A stretch of 64,000 bases of DNA from Casuarius casuarius. Taxonomy: Eukaryota; Chordata; Aves; Casuariiformes; Casuariidae. The translations under genes were made by a program, and so were the position numbers. The notes below the pieces were generated by a model, which ran no database searches, was not told where the DNA came from, and saw nothing but the letters and a program-made list of their open reading frames with translations. Each line of letters starts with the position of its first letter. The first letter of the stretch is position 1. This document shows, piece after piece, positions 13,916 to 25,498 of the stretch. The stretch spans positions 843,112 through 907,111 of the forward strand of contig PTFA01000337.1 of assembly GCA_003342895.1 (NCBI GenBank). The letters run 5' to 3'.

Positions 13916-14057
13916 ATGAGCTGTCAGGCTAAGCTCACCATCCTGGTGTGGTACCTGAGGAGCCTTCTCTGGCCTCTCGGGCACCGATGTGGAAGGGACA
14001 CCTGGCCTCAGCAGCTCCTGGGCAAAATTCCAATATCTAACATGCTGTCTTTTAAAG
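13916..14057 (+). other. Possible short coding exon (unconfirmed, strand uncertain)
   Basis: On the plus strand an ATG opens 47 codons (starting MSCQAKLTILVWYLRSLLWP) that run into a consensus donor, AAAG|GTAAGA at 14057/14058, and the segment is richer in GC than its surroundings. A TAG lies three codons upstream and the Kozak context is poor (T at -3). The minus strand has an alternative: 'ttggaattttgcccag' followed by a 63-nt open block, exactly in frame (starts ELLRPGVPSTSV), ending CAG|GTACC. I recognise neither product. Either could be a real small exon or chance, and the two readings compete. Confidence 0.15.
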
Positions 14058-14362
14058 GTAAGAAAAGAGGTTTTTTCAAGTGTTTAGAAAAAAAGAGAAA
14101 GAATTGTAAATGCTTACTTGCAGAATACCTGTAGACTGTGGATAGAAGAACTGTATTTAGCCTTGGAAAAGGTCTTTTTCTCTCAAAGAGCTGTTTCTGT
14201 CCTCAGTGTGTTTTATCAACCACCTCTCACTGCCTTGTTGTCTTGTAGATGTTACTGCAAGGTGCTGCTTCTCCCCATACACTGCAGAGGGTGTCTCAGC
14301 ACATAATACTGTGTTCCAAATTACACTGGGGGTAAGTTGGCACTGTGACTAACTCTTACAGT

Positions 14363-14388
14363 GCTAAGGATACTCGCTAAGGATACTC
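14363..14388. repeat. 13-bp perfect tandem duplication
   Basis: The unit gctaaggatactc occurs twice back to back (14363-14375 and 14376-14388) with no mismatch. It looks like a recent replication-slippage duplication. Confidence 0.85.
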
Positions 14389-15224
14389 GTAAGTCCAGAT
14401 TTAAGTCTTGGCGCTATTACATTTTTTTCTGCTACAAGCACTGCCGGTAAAATAATTCTTGGGATCTCTAAGTCTAAATTATCTGTATATTCTTCTCACA
14501 TAAAAATACAGCATCGCTCCTCCAAGGATAAAATTTTAGAATTTTAGTCTCATATTGGTTGTATGTATTTCCAACATAATGTCATAACATTTCTGTTTTT
14601 GACTTACAGACCAGTAAATCTCTGCTTTTCTCTTTCAATTTTGCTTCATCAGACCATATCACATTTAAAGATATGTATATATGCATATTTTATTGGTTTT
14701 TATGTTAGGGTGTGTCTTTTTTTTTTTTAGAAATACTTCTCTTATACTTCTGTGACAGGTCAGTCAGGTTCTAAAAAAAAGCTTTTACAGGTTCTAATCC
14801 CTGTTAAGGCACTTGCTCTTTTTAAAATCATGTTTAGGGTTTTTATTGTTTCAGAGAAGCAACGATTCTCTTGTGGCAAGGANTGACAGGCCAGGGAAAT
14901 ATAAAAGAGCTTCTGCATGTACTCATGTTTTTAGGAAGTTGTGCCTGACTTTTTAAAGTCACGTTCAAAGACATTTTGTTTCTTTGCTTTCTATTATCTC
15001 TTGTTAAATATTAATGACATAGGTTCAAAACCAGAAGACTGCTGGGTTAGACATTGAGAGAAAGTACAGTCGAAGCAGAGGAGTCAGATTATTATACAGG
15101 AAATCTTGGTTTACCTTGAAAATTGGGAAAAGTACAGAGTTATCCTGAGTACTGATGAGCTTTCAGCTGATGACCTGAAAGCTACCCATTAAAACCTGGA
15201 TGTGTTATTTACTCAATAGGATGT

Positions 15225-15735
15225 TTGTGATCCTCTCCAGTGTAAGAGTAAAGCCAGGAAAAGGTAAACGATATTTGAGATTTCAACACATGAGATATTT
15301 CCAGGACAGGTGAGAATGTTACTGCACAAGACTGATCTAAAATCTTGTTGACATACTGTACAGATAAAATGGATTAGTGGGTATAGGGGAGGACAGCTAA
15401 AATGAAAATGAAAAAGTAGAGCCACTCGTATGAAGAAAAATTAAAAGGCCTTGTCTTATTTAGCCTAGCAAAAGGAAGAGGAGAGGGAATATCATTAGTT
15501 TGCTTAGACAACAGAACATGAGGCAAGAGGAGACCTACTGAAGCTAAAGGATAAAGCTGGCAAAAGAAAAAGTATAATGTGAGCATGAATAAATTTATGT
15601 TTCTAATTAGTAATTTCTAACCTTCAGAACAANGAAGTATTGGAACAGCTTTTTATTAGGAGTATTGAAGGATAAAAATCTAACCACTTTTAAGATAAAG
15701 ATTAAAAAATGTACAAAAAGGTTTATACACTATGG
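15225..15735 (+). mobile_element. CR1: Ancient, strongly diverged CR1 LINE copy
   Basis: Several blocks, in the correct order, echo the CR1 ORF2 3' region. Around 15440-15495, 'ggccttgtcttatttagcctagcaa' followed by an 'aggaagaggagagggaatat' block corresponds to the family's 'gagctgggactgtttagcctggagaagaggag...' stretch. Around 15640-15700, 'gtattggaacagc' and 'ccacttttaagataaagatta' correspond to the 'agtggaa..ctgcc' and '..ttcaagaccaggttgga' parts. Many substitutions and A-rich changes indicate an old insertion. Boundaries are approximate. Confidence 0.6.
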
Positions 15736-17339
15736 CTGCCTTCAATAATACGGGACTCAAGGCAGTGTCCCAGCAGCCTTCTAGCCTTGAGTTACCAAGT
15801 ACAAACATATTTTATTTTAAAGTTAATATAAAAGAAATCATATTTTACTTCAGGTTCTATAAATCAAATTTTAATATTTGGCTATTTTATAACTAAATAA
15901 ATTTCCTTTAAAAAAGATGTTACTCTAGATATATGCAGAGATTTTCGCAGCAACTAGTGGTAAAGTTGACTTCCCTTGATTCATGTACTGAAAGTGACCA
16001 CAGAGTACATGCTAGTTGGAGCCACTTTCATCTAATTATCACTATGGCATTTTTCAGAATAACACTACTTGACATTTACACTGAAATGTGNTATGATGTT
16101 TCCTTATGTTCATTCTCTTTACAGTCATTTTAGTCTGTCATCACAGTAAGACACACATTGTACATGAACTTTCATTTGTACTGTAATTTCCTTTAAATTT
16201 GATAACTTTTGCAGTAATCTTTGGTATTAAGAAGGACACAATTTTTATTAAATCTAGTCTTCTGGCAAGCAGTGCTTCAGTTTCTCAGTATGTTTACAAA
16301 ATTTTNTTTTATTATTACTACTGCACTGAAGATGCCATAATAAAAGAATGACATGAAAAAAGCGAAACAGTTTTGGAATTCTACCAGCAAGTGCTACAGA
16401 TAGAAATAATTGGAGCTAATTTATTTTTTTTTTTATAAGATGTAAGACCACAAAGTTAATCAGTATTTATAGAATTTATATTATTTCCTTTGTTCCTCCT
16501 CACTTTTAAGGATTAGAAATAAAGAATCCCTCTGGAAGTAGTATTTTGAAGCGTTGGGACAGCATGACGAGAAGTTTGTAAGTGTTTGTTTGTTTGCTTG
16601 GGTTTATTTACTTGGTGAACAGATTTATTTTCCTATTTAGCAAAGCTCAAATGTCTTTAAATGTACAAATATTAGTCAGAAATTTGCCTCTTTTTAAAAC
16701 CAATTCTATATAATTTGAAAGCATCAAATATCTTGTATATTTTTGTATACAACCTATTAACCATCCTAACTTTTTAAAACAGGGATATGATGTATATTGG
16801 TATCTTTTACAGATTACTGCTGCAGTTTTATTGTATAGCCAGGAACTATACATTTACCTATACCAACCTGTTTTTCTTGAAGAGAAATACAGCACTGAGT
16901 TATACACGCACAGCGAGCAAGCCTTTTAGTGTGTAATTATTACTGTTACGTCCAGAAAGCTCTTGGATGTCCTGTCGCATACAGAGGTGTCCACAACATA
17001 AAGGCCTGTTTGGAGTATCTGTCAAAGGGGCACAAATTGGCCCAAAGGTTTTCAGTGGAAGAAAAATGTATTTCAGATTTTTACTTGCTGCTCCTTCTTT
17101 CCCTTAGGATATCCTGAGATATTTTCAGTTACTATCCATCACTGGCAGTTGCTGCTTTTCCTGGATGTATGATTAACTGACACAAGCAAAGCTGCAGAAA
17201 TAGAGCAGACTATGCAAAAACCAGTAGAATAAATGTTGAGCCATAGCATCTGCTAGCATAACTCTACTAGCTGCAGCCTCAACAAAGACTTTCTCCTTTT
17301 TCTTTTTACTTTCAAAGATGTATAATGAATTTCGGTAAG
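15736..17339. other. Gene-free AT-rich stretch
   Basis: No gene or nameable repeat is seen. The segment is T- and A-rich with short homopolymers (for example a run of ten Ts near 16430). Open frames are at most about 68 codons with no splice context. Confidence 0.6.
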
Positions 17340-18090
17340 AGAATCGCTTGGATCTGCTCACATTTCCAGCGGCTCTCCACTATCCAGCCCAGACTATGGC
17401 CCCTCCATTCCTTGGCTCTCAGGGCTCTCATCTTATTCACTGGGTAGTTCAGCTTGAAGTTTGCTAGAGATCACATATGGGCTTGTGAACCCTCACTCTC
17501 TCCAATTGTCACCCCGGACACATGGCGCTGTGGCCCAATGTCCCACTCCAGCAGTTGCACTCAAACATCCACACACACATGCACCAGAAGAGAAAGCCCC
17601 TCACCCAGGAAAATACTCAGAAATTTAATGTTTAATGAGTTTAAAGAGCATCCAGGGCAGCCTGTGCTGACCAGGCACACAGCATGGCCAGACAAGTGCA
17701 TGGACCAGCTCCTGTTTACAGGCAACTGGCCCCTTTTGTCTCCTTTTCCCTCTTTTTCCCACTCTTGTTCCTCCCCAATTCACCTTGATGCCTCCCTTTC
17801 CCCACCTTTGGTCCTTCCCCTAGACATCCCATAGTAAGTCTTGTGCCATCCCAGCACGCTCTTCCCTTGCACCCCATAACGAGCCCTGCGCCCTGGCAGT
17901 GCCCCAGCCTGCGAGGGCCCCGGAGAGCCTCTCTGCTGGCCATGGGGACGGGTCTCCTCCTGGCCCACAGGGCTGGGGGTCCCCTGGGACAGCCCTGGGG
18001 GCCGGGCAGGGGCTGGCGGGTTTACTGGGGCTCGCGCACCTGCCGCCNTCTGCGGGCCTCCTGTGTGTGGGGGTGTGCTCTAATCATATA
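17340..18090. other. Pyrimidine-rich then GC/CpG-rich segment of unknown origin
   Basis: Composition changes sharply. 17340-17640 is C-rich, 17715-17830 is a plus-strand pyrimidine tract (ccttttccctctttttccc type), and 17870-18070 is very GC-rich with about a dozen CpGs (acgagccctgcgcc, ctcgcgcacctgccgcc). Frames of 126, 93 and 75 codons overlap on both strands, as expected where GC-rich sequence lacks stops, so they are not taken as genes. It could be a decayed LTR, a GC-rich avian repeat, or a small CpG island with promoter activity. I saw no clear terminal repeats, polyadenylation signal or target-site duplication. Confidence 0.5.
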
Positions 18091-20707
18091 TCTTAAGCAA
18101 GTCATCTTAGATAGGTGTTTTTAAGTTTATCATGTGAGAGCAAATGATCACTAGCAACCTGCTCCATCTGTCTGGCGCATTTAAACTCAGGGAAGGAAGA
18201 AAGAGATACTCAACCAGCTAGAAGTATGGGTTCCTGTGCAAGGCAAGTGTTAAATTCAATCCTGTGCTAATATCTTGGGATTTGTTACTGCTTTTCATTT
18301 TACTGGGTTATCCAGTCATCGCATATACTAAAGAAATAAATTNCACATATTGAGAGTGCTTTCTAGATTACCCTTTTTGGAAATCAACTTTCTTTTTATC
18401 TTAGGTACACTGCATATTGTGTTTGGAACAGTAAAAATCACAGTACATCAAAATGTGTTATTAGCACCTGTTCCTTATTAGCTCCTAATTTGAAACAGAA
18501 TAATTTCAACAGATACACATGATCCTTTTAATGGTATATATATGTGGTTTTAATCCCACATGTATGTGAGAAAGCATTCTGCAAAAATGTAAACATGATC
18601 TCAAACACCTCTCTTAAGACTCTCTTCTGCTTTTTCATTATAGCAGCAACTACAAAAATCTTGTACAAATATATTTTTTCACATATGCAGTTAAGTATTT
18701 GTCTTTGGAATAAAATTTTCCATTAAAATAATTCAAAATTTCATAATGTTGAGGTACAGCTCCTGGCTTCCATTTTTCTACTTTGTGTTGTATTTAATAA
18801 AGAAAACACAATATGCAATATAAACATAGAACATAAAATATATGTTTTAATAGCAACTGTCTTAATAACAACAGTCCCCCAAATGTAGTGCAAAATATTT
18901 AGATAGTTAAATTTGCTTAAATTGTGTTCACTTCAAGTATGTAGGTTTTCTGCAAATATTATACCAAAGACACTTAATGGCCACAGCTCATAGAAATATT
19001 TCTCTAGTTACATTGAATAGTAACTGGATAAAATGCAGAAACAGCCCAGGAAAGCAGGGACTTGCCATATGCCCTCTCTCTTATCTCCTTCCCCTTCATG
19101 CCAGTGTGGCTTCACAGGGACATCGAAACTTGAAGGGTACATTTCCCTTACTCTTTTTCCTCACTCCCCATTAATTTAAAAAATTGTTTTCAGAAATCTA
19201 GGTTTAGGAGGGTTTGGAAACTAACTGTTTTATATTTGTAGGAAAGTCTTCTAATCACTGGGATATCACTTCAGAAAGGTGAATGGCAGCTGCTCTCTCT
19301 CTGATGATTTCATAATAGAAAGCAGTCATAACTATAGTCTATGAGAGGTTTAATCTTCTACACTTGGAGGTGAGCGCGTGTGTGTTCTGAGCATGTTCTG
19401 AGGAAGGCTCGAGTTCCCCTGGACCCCAGTGAGGCTGAGAAAGGAGAAACTCAGCAGCTCCTCAGGCTGGAGTTCTCAGTCTGTGCAGAGTTAAAACTCC
19501 AGGGAAAAATAACTTCCAGCAGGGAGGCATCTACCAACCTCAGATACATCCTGTATTATACAAAGCAGCCAAGCAAGAGATTTTGATATTGAAGCAGTTA
19601 GCTTAAGGACCTCAATTCCACCTAACCCCTGCTTGGAAACTTAACTCTTTTACAGAAGCTTGCCCAGTATGTCTATTAAAATGTCTCATTTGCTATCAAT
19701 TTTTCTGAGATTCTATCAAGACTGCTACAGCACACAACAAAAGCAAAGATAGTAAGATATGAAAATGTGTAGATGCTGCTATTAGTGACTGACGAATAGC
19801 ACATGAGACACTGGGAAAGGATAAACACTTTGTGATTAGGACAGTGATAACTGTTTTACCTGGAATTCAATGAATGATTGTCCAAAAGATATTAGCAACA
19901 CAAAGCCAGTTAGTTGCCAGTGTATTTCATAGGTGATTGAACATATTGAGAGACTGCAAAGTTTTGTCTTGCTCACCTTTAAGAATGAGGGGAAAAAAAA
20001 ATTGAGCTGCACAAATTGAGCTGTTTCAATTCAGGGATACCAAAAAGTTGTCACTGAAAATACTATAAATTGAAGCATTTGGCATCTGACTAAAATATTG
20101 TTGCAGATTCAGCTGTCAATACTAGTTCCTCAGTGCAAGAAAGCACACCCATAAGATACTGCATTGCAATCAGAGATTAATAAAGATGAAAAATTATTAG
20201 GGTTATATGAATAATAATACTGATAATTTTATTTTGCAACTCATATAAGAGATCAGGCAGAAAAGCAGTTAAGTTGTTCCCAACTGTTTTGTTTTGATGA
20301 GAACCTGGAGTACCTGTGCTTTGAACAAATGCCCGCACCAGATAATTAGGAGAAATATTAGAGACTAGCCCTCAATAATCTGCAATAATGGTGTTCTACA
20401 TTGCACAGATTAGATAAATAATCATCCCTCCAGAAAGGACTATTTCTACTTGTGAAGTAACCAAAGTTAAAATGCTTTTTCTCCCCTGTTTCTTTGATCG
20501 TTGCTTTCTAGATTCTGTGAATCTAACTCTGCATCATCATCAAAGAGCAAGGAGTTCTGGAAATGTCAGAACAATTAATTTGATTATTTTTGAAATATTA
20601 CCATTTTCATTTCAGTGAAAACTACTCAGCAATTCAACCCAAATCTGATTTATCCAAAATAGCATTTTTCAGTGATTAATGACTCACTGAAAAAACTTCA
20701 CGTAGCT

Positions 20708-20962
20708 TTAGAGGGAAGTACTAGTTTTAAAATGTGTTTTGAANTATATATTTCCATTTCTGTCCTTAGCACATAGGCATGTAGGCCGACAACATCGGGG
20801 TGCAATCAGCTGTCCATCGAGGTTCTGCATTGGAGGAGCATAACTGCACCATTTGTGAGGCTCCTCTGCTTCAAACTCTGCATCTGAAGATGCTGAGCTA
20901 AATCCAGATTGAAAAGCTTTAAAAGTGACAAACTCTTGTCTCCTTTTTTTTAACCTGTTCAT
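20708..20962 (-). other. Unrecognised open frame, protein-like composition
   Basis: This is an 84-codon minus-strand frame from an ATG at 20962. Its middle has a coding-like mix (SGFSSASSDAEFEAEEPHKW, then a cysteine-rich RCCRPTCLCAKDRNGN) unlike the leucine/phenylalanine-heavy chance frames elsewhere. Serine, acidic and cysteine residues cluster. It contains one ambiguous base and runs into an AT-rich tail. I found no strong acceptor or donor that would make a clean exon and cannot name a family. It may be an exon, a decayed exon or pseudogene, or chance. Confidence 0.15.
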
Positions 20963-21272
20963 AAGTGTTTAAAGTTAAGAACAAGATACTTTGGGCCTTT
21001 TTCTTCTAGTCCATTCTTCTGTGGTGTTAACATCATAATTTAAGATTTTGAAAATAGCAGAAAAAGTTCTATTTCTCTGGTGTACTGTACTTATCTTGTT
21101 GCAGAAAATAAACAATTAATGAGAATGTAAGAATATAAAGTGGCCTTGTGTTGTCTTAATACCAGATCAATAGAAAACCTTTTTCTGATCAAAATTTATG
21201 AATCAATTTTAATATGCAAATAGAGTTTTCATGTTGTTCTGAGAGTCAGAGAGACTTAACTCCAAATTTCAG

Positions 21273-21290
21273 AAAAAAAAAAAAAAAAAA
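21273..21290. repeat. A18 homopolymer
   Basis: Eighteen consecutive As on the plus strand. The preceding sequence resembles no retroposed gene or SINE that I recognise, so I do not call it a poly(A) tail. Confidence 0.9.
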
Positions 21291-21420
21291 CGATTTACAA
21301 CTCTTTTCAGTGGTTGCTTCTCAATGATACATGTTCCTTATGGCCTTGCCATCCTTATGCTATGCCATACAATCTGAAGTTTGAAAGGTTTTTGATTTGA
21401 GCTGCATATTAGCATAGAAG

Positions 21421-21441
21421 ATATATGGACTGTCCATATAT
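21421..21441. repeat. 21-bp palindrome
   Basis: The arms atatatggac and gtccatatat are perfect reverse complements around a single T at 21431. The near-zero loop points to a twofold-symmetric protein-binding site or chance, more than to an RNA hairpin. Confidence 0.7.
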
Positions 21442-24400
21442 AGCCACACTGCTAAAAAGATCTGTTGTTAAACTGAATTATTTTAGTAAGATTTAACAGC
21501 TATCCTGAATCAGAGATAAGAAACTGTCAAAGTTCCTGCTAAACATTTATTGATAGATTTTTGAAGGGTTATAATTCATTTCTTTGGCAGTCCTTTAACT
21601 CCCTGGACTAAAACTAATTAAAGAAATTTTCAGGTGAACTTTTTGGCTGAAAAAAGTGCCATATTTGCTTGTTCAGATATTTTAAGAAACAGAAAGTAGA
21701 GAACACAATTTTATTTTAATCCTGAATGGGAACTTCTTGAAAGAGTGGAGATATTTCCACTTTACTGACTAGCAACATTGATATTAATGGAAATACTATA
21801 CATTTTCCATATAGCTCAGAGTGAATTTTGCTCTGTATTATCATGTACAAATATTTAACATTTGTTTTGGTTAGCTGAAAACACTGCTGCTATACAAAAA
21901 AAANCCCACAAAACAGTTTCACCATTTTGTGATTCATGCTACTGTGTTGCATTGTTGAAGGACAGTTTTGGCTATCTTGAGAATATATGTTCTTTTTCTT
22001 AATAATCCTGTACTCACTGTTCCCATGAGATAGTAAAAAGGAAAAAAAAATACAGAACTGTTATGTTGATATAAAGAGCTGTAGGAGGAAGGGAAGTAAA
22101 AAATTGTATTATGTCATCATGAACAACCAACACCAACGAACGGTACAGTCAATTGAAACTAAAGAAGAGCTCTTTTTTGTTTTGTCACAGCACACCGCAT
22201 CTTGCGCTACTCACTGAACAGATCATGCTCAGGTGTATAGAAACATAACAAGGCCTGGCTGTATCTCACTCCTCCTACATGACACTATTCTCATACAGGC
22301 CTTTTATGGCAAAACAGAATTCTGAGAAATAATTTGAGCCCTTAAGTTGCCCGTTGAGTCTAAGAATTCATCACTGTTCAATAGCATGAAATAAACTGTC
22401 CAACTTTCCCAGTAAAACAGGACAATTGAGTCCTCTGCTAAGAGATTTAGAAAAAAACTATAATACTCAGGTACATCTGGCAAGCAGATCTCAGGATTTT
22501 GAGGAGAATGGGATGACACTGATACATAAATCTCCCTCCTCTTTCTCCACCAAATTTTATTTAAACATTTTCTAATGTATTTCTAAAACTAAAGTTTAAT
22601 TTTTACTTCCATTCCAGTGTAAAATAAAGGTTATATTGTCTACATAATAAAGCAGTGATGCAGAAATCATGTGTCTTAAAGGTAGCTCTGATTGACTTGT
22701 GCTTCATTAGGTAATTAGGGGATAAAGCGGTGTACAGTGTTCAGTGTTACTTCCAGTAGGGCTCTAGATGTATCTGTTTGCTTCTAGGCAGCAGATGTCT
22801 TCACACTTTTTGGAAACCCAGAGAACATCTTAATCTTTAAGATCTCTTCATGCAAGGTCTTTTTATTAGGCCCATTTTGGGAATAGAGATCATTAAAGTG
22901 CAGATCAGAATTATTAACCATTATGAGTCTTGCAAGGTAATCTACACACCTCTGGTGCCTCTACAGATCAGTAAGCACCAGAGCAATAGAATATTCATAG
23001 CAAGAAAGCAAAGGTTAGCCAAATGTCCAATCATTCAAAAGCTGTTTCCAAATAATGGCAGAGACCATACGGGTCCTCATGAAGTTTACAACAAGCAGTG
23101 AACGCAACTATTCAGCCATTTCCTACTGTGTTGACATAAGGAGTTTTCTGAACCTCGTTCAAGAAGTTTCTTGAAAGAAAATTCCACAGTCAGGATGTTT
23201 GATGGGAGTTATGTGAGTAATGACAAGTAGATNTGACACCCTCAACTAATCAGGATGATCTAAAGAGGAAACTAGCACAGACTGAAATTCGGAATAAAAG
23301 CCCCAATCAAAATTGTGAGAGAGGGCTAAAGTGAACAAATGGCTTTCAGTGAAGAAGTCCACTGCTGAGTAAAATTCTTTCCATTCAGTAATGGTCCAAA
23401 CCTGTGCAATCACTGAAATAATATTGCAAAGCAGACAAATCAAAAATTTTCAATAAGCAATTGCTTTCCTCTCCTTTATTCTAGTATGAAAACTGATGCA
23501 TTGAATTACACATACAAAAGAGATAAATGTGTAGGAAGTTCCAAGGCTAAGATAACAAAAAACACACAGTCTCTTACATCAAGAGGAATTTGCTAGTAAA
23601 CAGTGGAGCATTTTAACTTCGAGATTCAAAGAAAGTTTATTTATGAGGTATTTGGGAAATAATATTTCAAATAATTTGTATTATTACACTCTGAATACAA
23701 AACTAAAATGCTATTATGTTTTTGAGCCTTGAAACTTCTTTCCAAGGAGTTGCTTCACTTCCTGTGCTATGCTTTCAATGAGCTGAGCTTTACTTTCCTC
23801 TTTTCCTTATTTTTCCCTTGCATACTTATGTGGTCAAAAAATTGCATATTGAGCCTAAACCTTTAGTTCTATTTTAAAACAGGGTTTTGTACAAGTGATT
23901 CCTATTTTTTATGTTTTTAAAATGGATAAGTTAAATCTAAATAGAACCTATGATGCATCCTCTATGTAGATCACCCAATGTGTTCTCATTTGAATTAGTG
24001 GAATTATATTAATTTCCCTATGTTGCACAGATATAATTGAACCAAATTTATAGAAAATAGGCTTTAAGCAGGTGAGCAAGTAGAACTCTGTTGAAAATTC
24101 AGTTATTTTGGTGGATGAATAAAATATCACAATGTAGCTATTCAAGATTCTGTTGGATTTGCTGAACTGAGATTTGTGGAACTCATCTTTGTGGTTGAGT
24201 AAAGACAAAATATTGAGAGGAAAAAATGTGACTGTAGGGAGAGGAAGGGACATACAATTTAATATTGCAGTCCTACTATGAATTTCATGATTTATGTTTT
24301 AAAATTGCATTAATGCTGTGAAAAAACATACATAGTATGTGTGCATGATACAACAAACTTCTGTAATAACAGACATATTTCCTTCTGATAGTGTGAAACT

Positions 24401-24660
24401 TGATAAAAATAGTAATATAGAGTTGATGTAATGATGTTCATCAGACCTCAAATTTCTCTCTTCCTGAACTCTTTCCTACTTCCTATGAATTGTCTTCCCT
24501 AGCACAAACATTCCATGCTGGTAACCTTGCTTTCGTAATAAATCTTTGTAGGTCATATACTATGTAATCTATTCCTGGATTATATGCACTCCTATTCCAA
24601 ACTTAACATTTATTAACCTAAAATCATTATTCCTAGGAAAGAGTAAACTTAATGAGATAT

Positions 24661-24721
24661 CTGTATCTATATCTATGTATATCTCTCTCTCTNTATATAT
24701 GAGATATATATATATATATAA
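24661..24721. repeat. Compound TA/TC microsatellite
   Basis: Runs of TATC, (TC)n and (TA)n are interrupted by one N at 24693 and by 'gaga'. The ambiguous base inside the tract fits length or sequence polymorphism. Confidence 0.85.
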
Positions 24722-25498
24722 CTGGAGAAAAACATAGAATGCAGTAGAAAAAACTATTTAGAATTATCTGGAAGTTAAAAATAACCAGACAGAGAAAAAG
24801 ACAGTCAAACTGTCATATGGATTCTCAGATATCTAAAAAATGTTTAGGTTGGGGAAAGTGAGATGGGGAAGATCTTTCTCTGAGGTACTCATACATTTTT
24901 TTTCCCTCTTCTTGCTTAAATTCTTCCTTTCCCATTTGTCAAGTGCATATACAGAATGTCACATGGAAGGCTGAAATGATTGTCTGAGATTAGTCTGTGC
25001 AAGGCAAAGTGAATACTGGATTACTTTCTAAGTACATTGGAGTTTGAAGTTTAGAGAAAGTGATATAAAATTCAGTTGAACATGTACTATGCATTATGCT
25101 AAGCAAACTTAACAATACATAATCTTCTTTATCAAACACTCCTTTTTATGCAGGAGCATGTATAGCTGACTGATGAAGATCCATGTGTCTTTTATCATTG
25201 TGTTTTTTCTTTGCTTTAAAATAGGGACCAATTTGTTCTAGCAGGTCCTAAAATTATTTTTATAAAGGTACACCAAAACAATTGGTTTGCTAAAAGACTT
25301 CTTAAGATATACCATGATTTTATGAATGGTGATCAAGTATTCAGTCAGTCACTTCTTTCCTTCTCAGTCTGCTTGTTTATTTTTGCTTAGGATGCTGATT
25401 TTTGAGCAGGATTTCATAGAAATGTGTGACAAAACTCTGATCTGTTCTCCTTTCTACTGATTCTAGATACTTGCTGCAGGAAAGTTTTGGATCACTGG

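Larger units (their letters stand above)
10851..15224. other. Gene-free stretch with one exon-like patch
   Basis: No gene can be named. The 155-codon minus-strand frame at 12149-12616 is leucine/phenylalanine-rich, AT-driven and matches nothing I know, so I treat it as chance. The patch at 13900-14060 has exon-like splice signals and higher GC (listed separately). Microsatellite-like items lie at 13289-13332 and 14363-14388. Otherwise I see nothing. Confidence 0.5.
18091..25498. other. Gene-free AT-rich stretch
   Basis: No nameable gene. Items inside: an unrecognised 84-codon minus-strand frame (20708-20962, listed separately), an 18-base A run at 21273-21290, a 21-bp palindrome at 21421-21441, and a TA/TC microsatellite at 24661-24721. 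The rest looks like ordinary noncoding DNA. Confidence 0.55.

Noticed and set aside
17454..18124. Overlapping frames of 126, 93 and 75 codons on both strands
   Set aside because: Stop codons are rare in GC-rich DNA, so overlapping proline/glycine-rich frames on both strands are expected without a gene.
21255..21290. Poly(A) tail of a processed pseudogene
   Set aside because: The sequence upstream of the A18 run resembles no gene 3' end and has no close AATAAA signal or flanking duplication.
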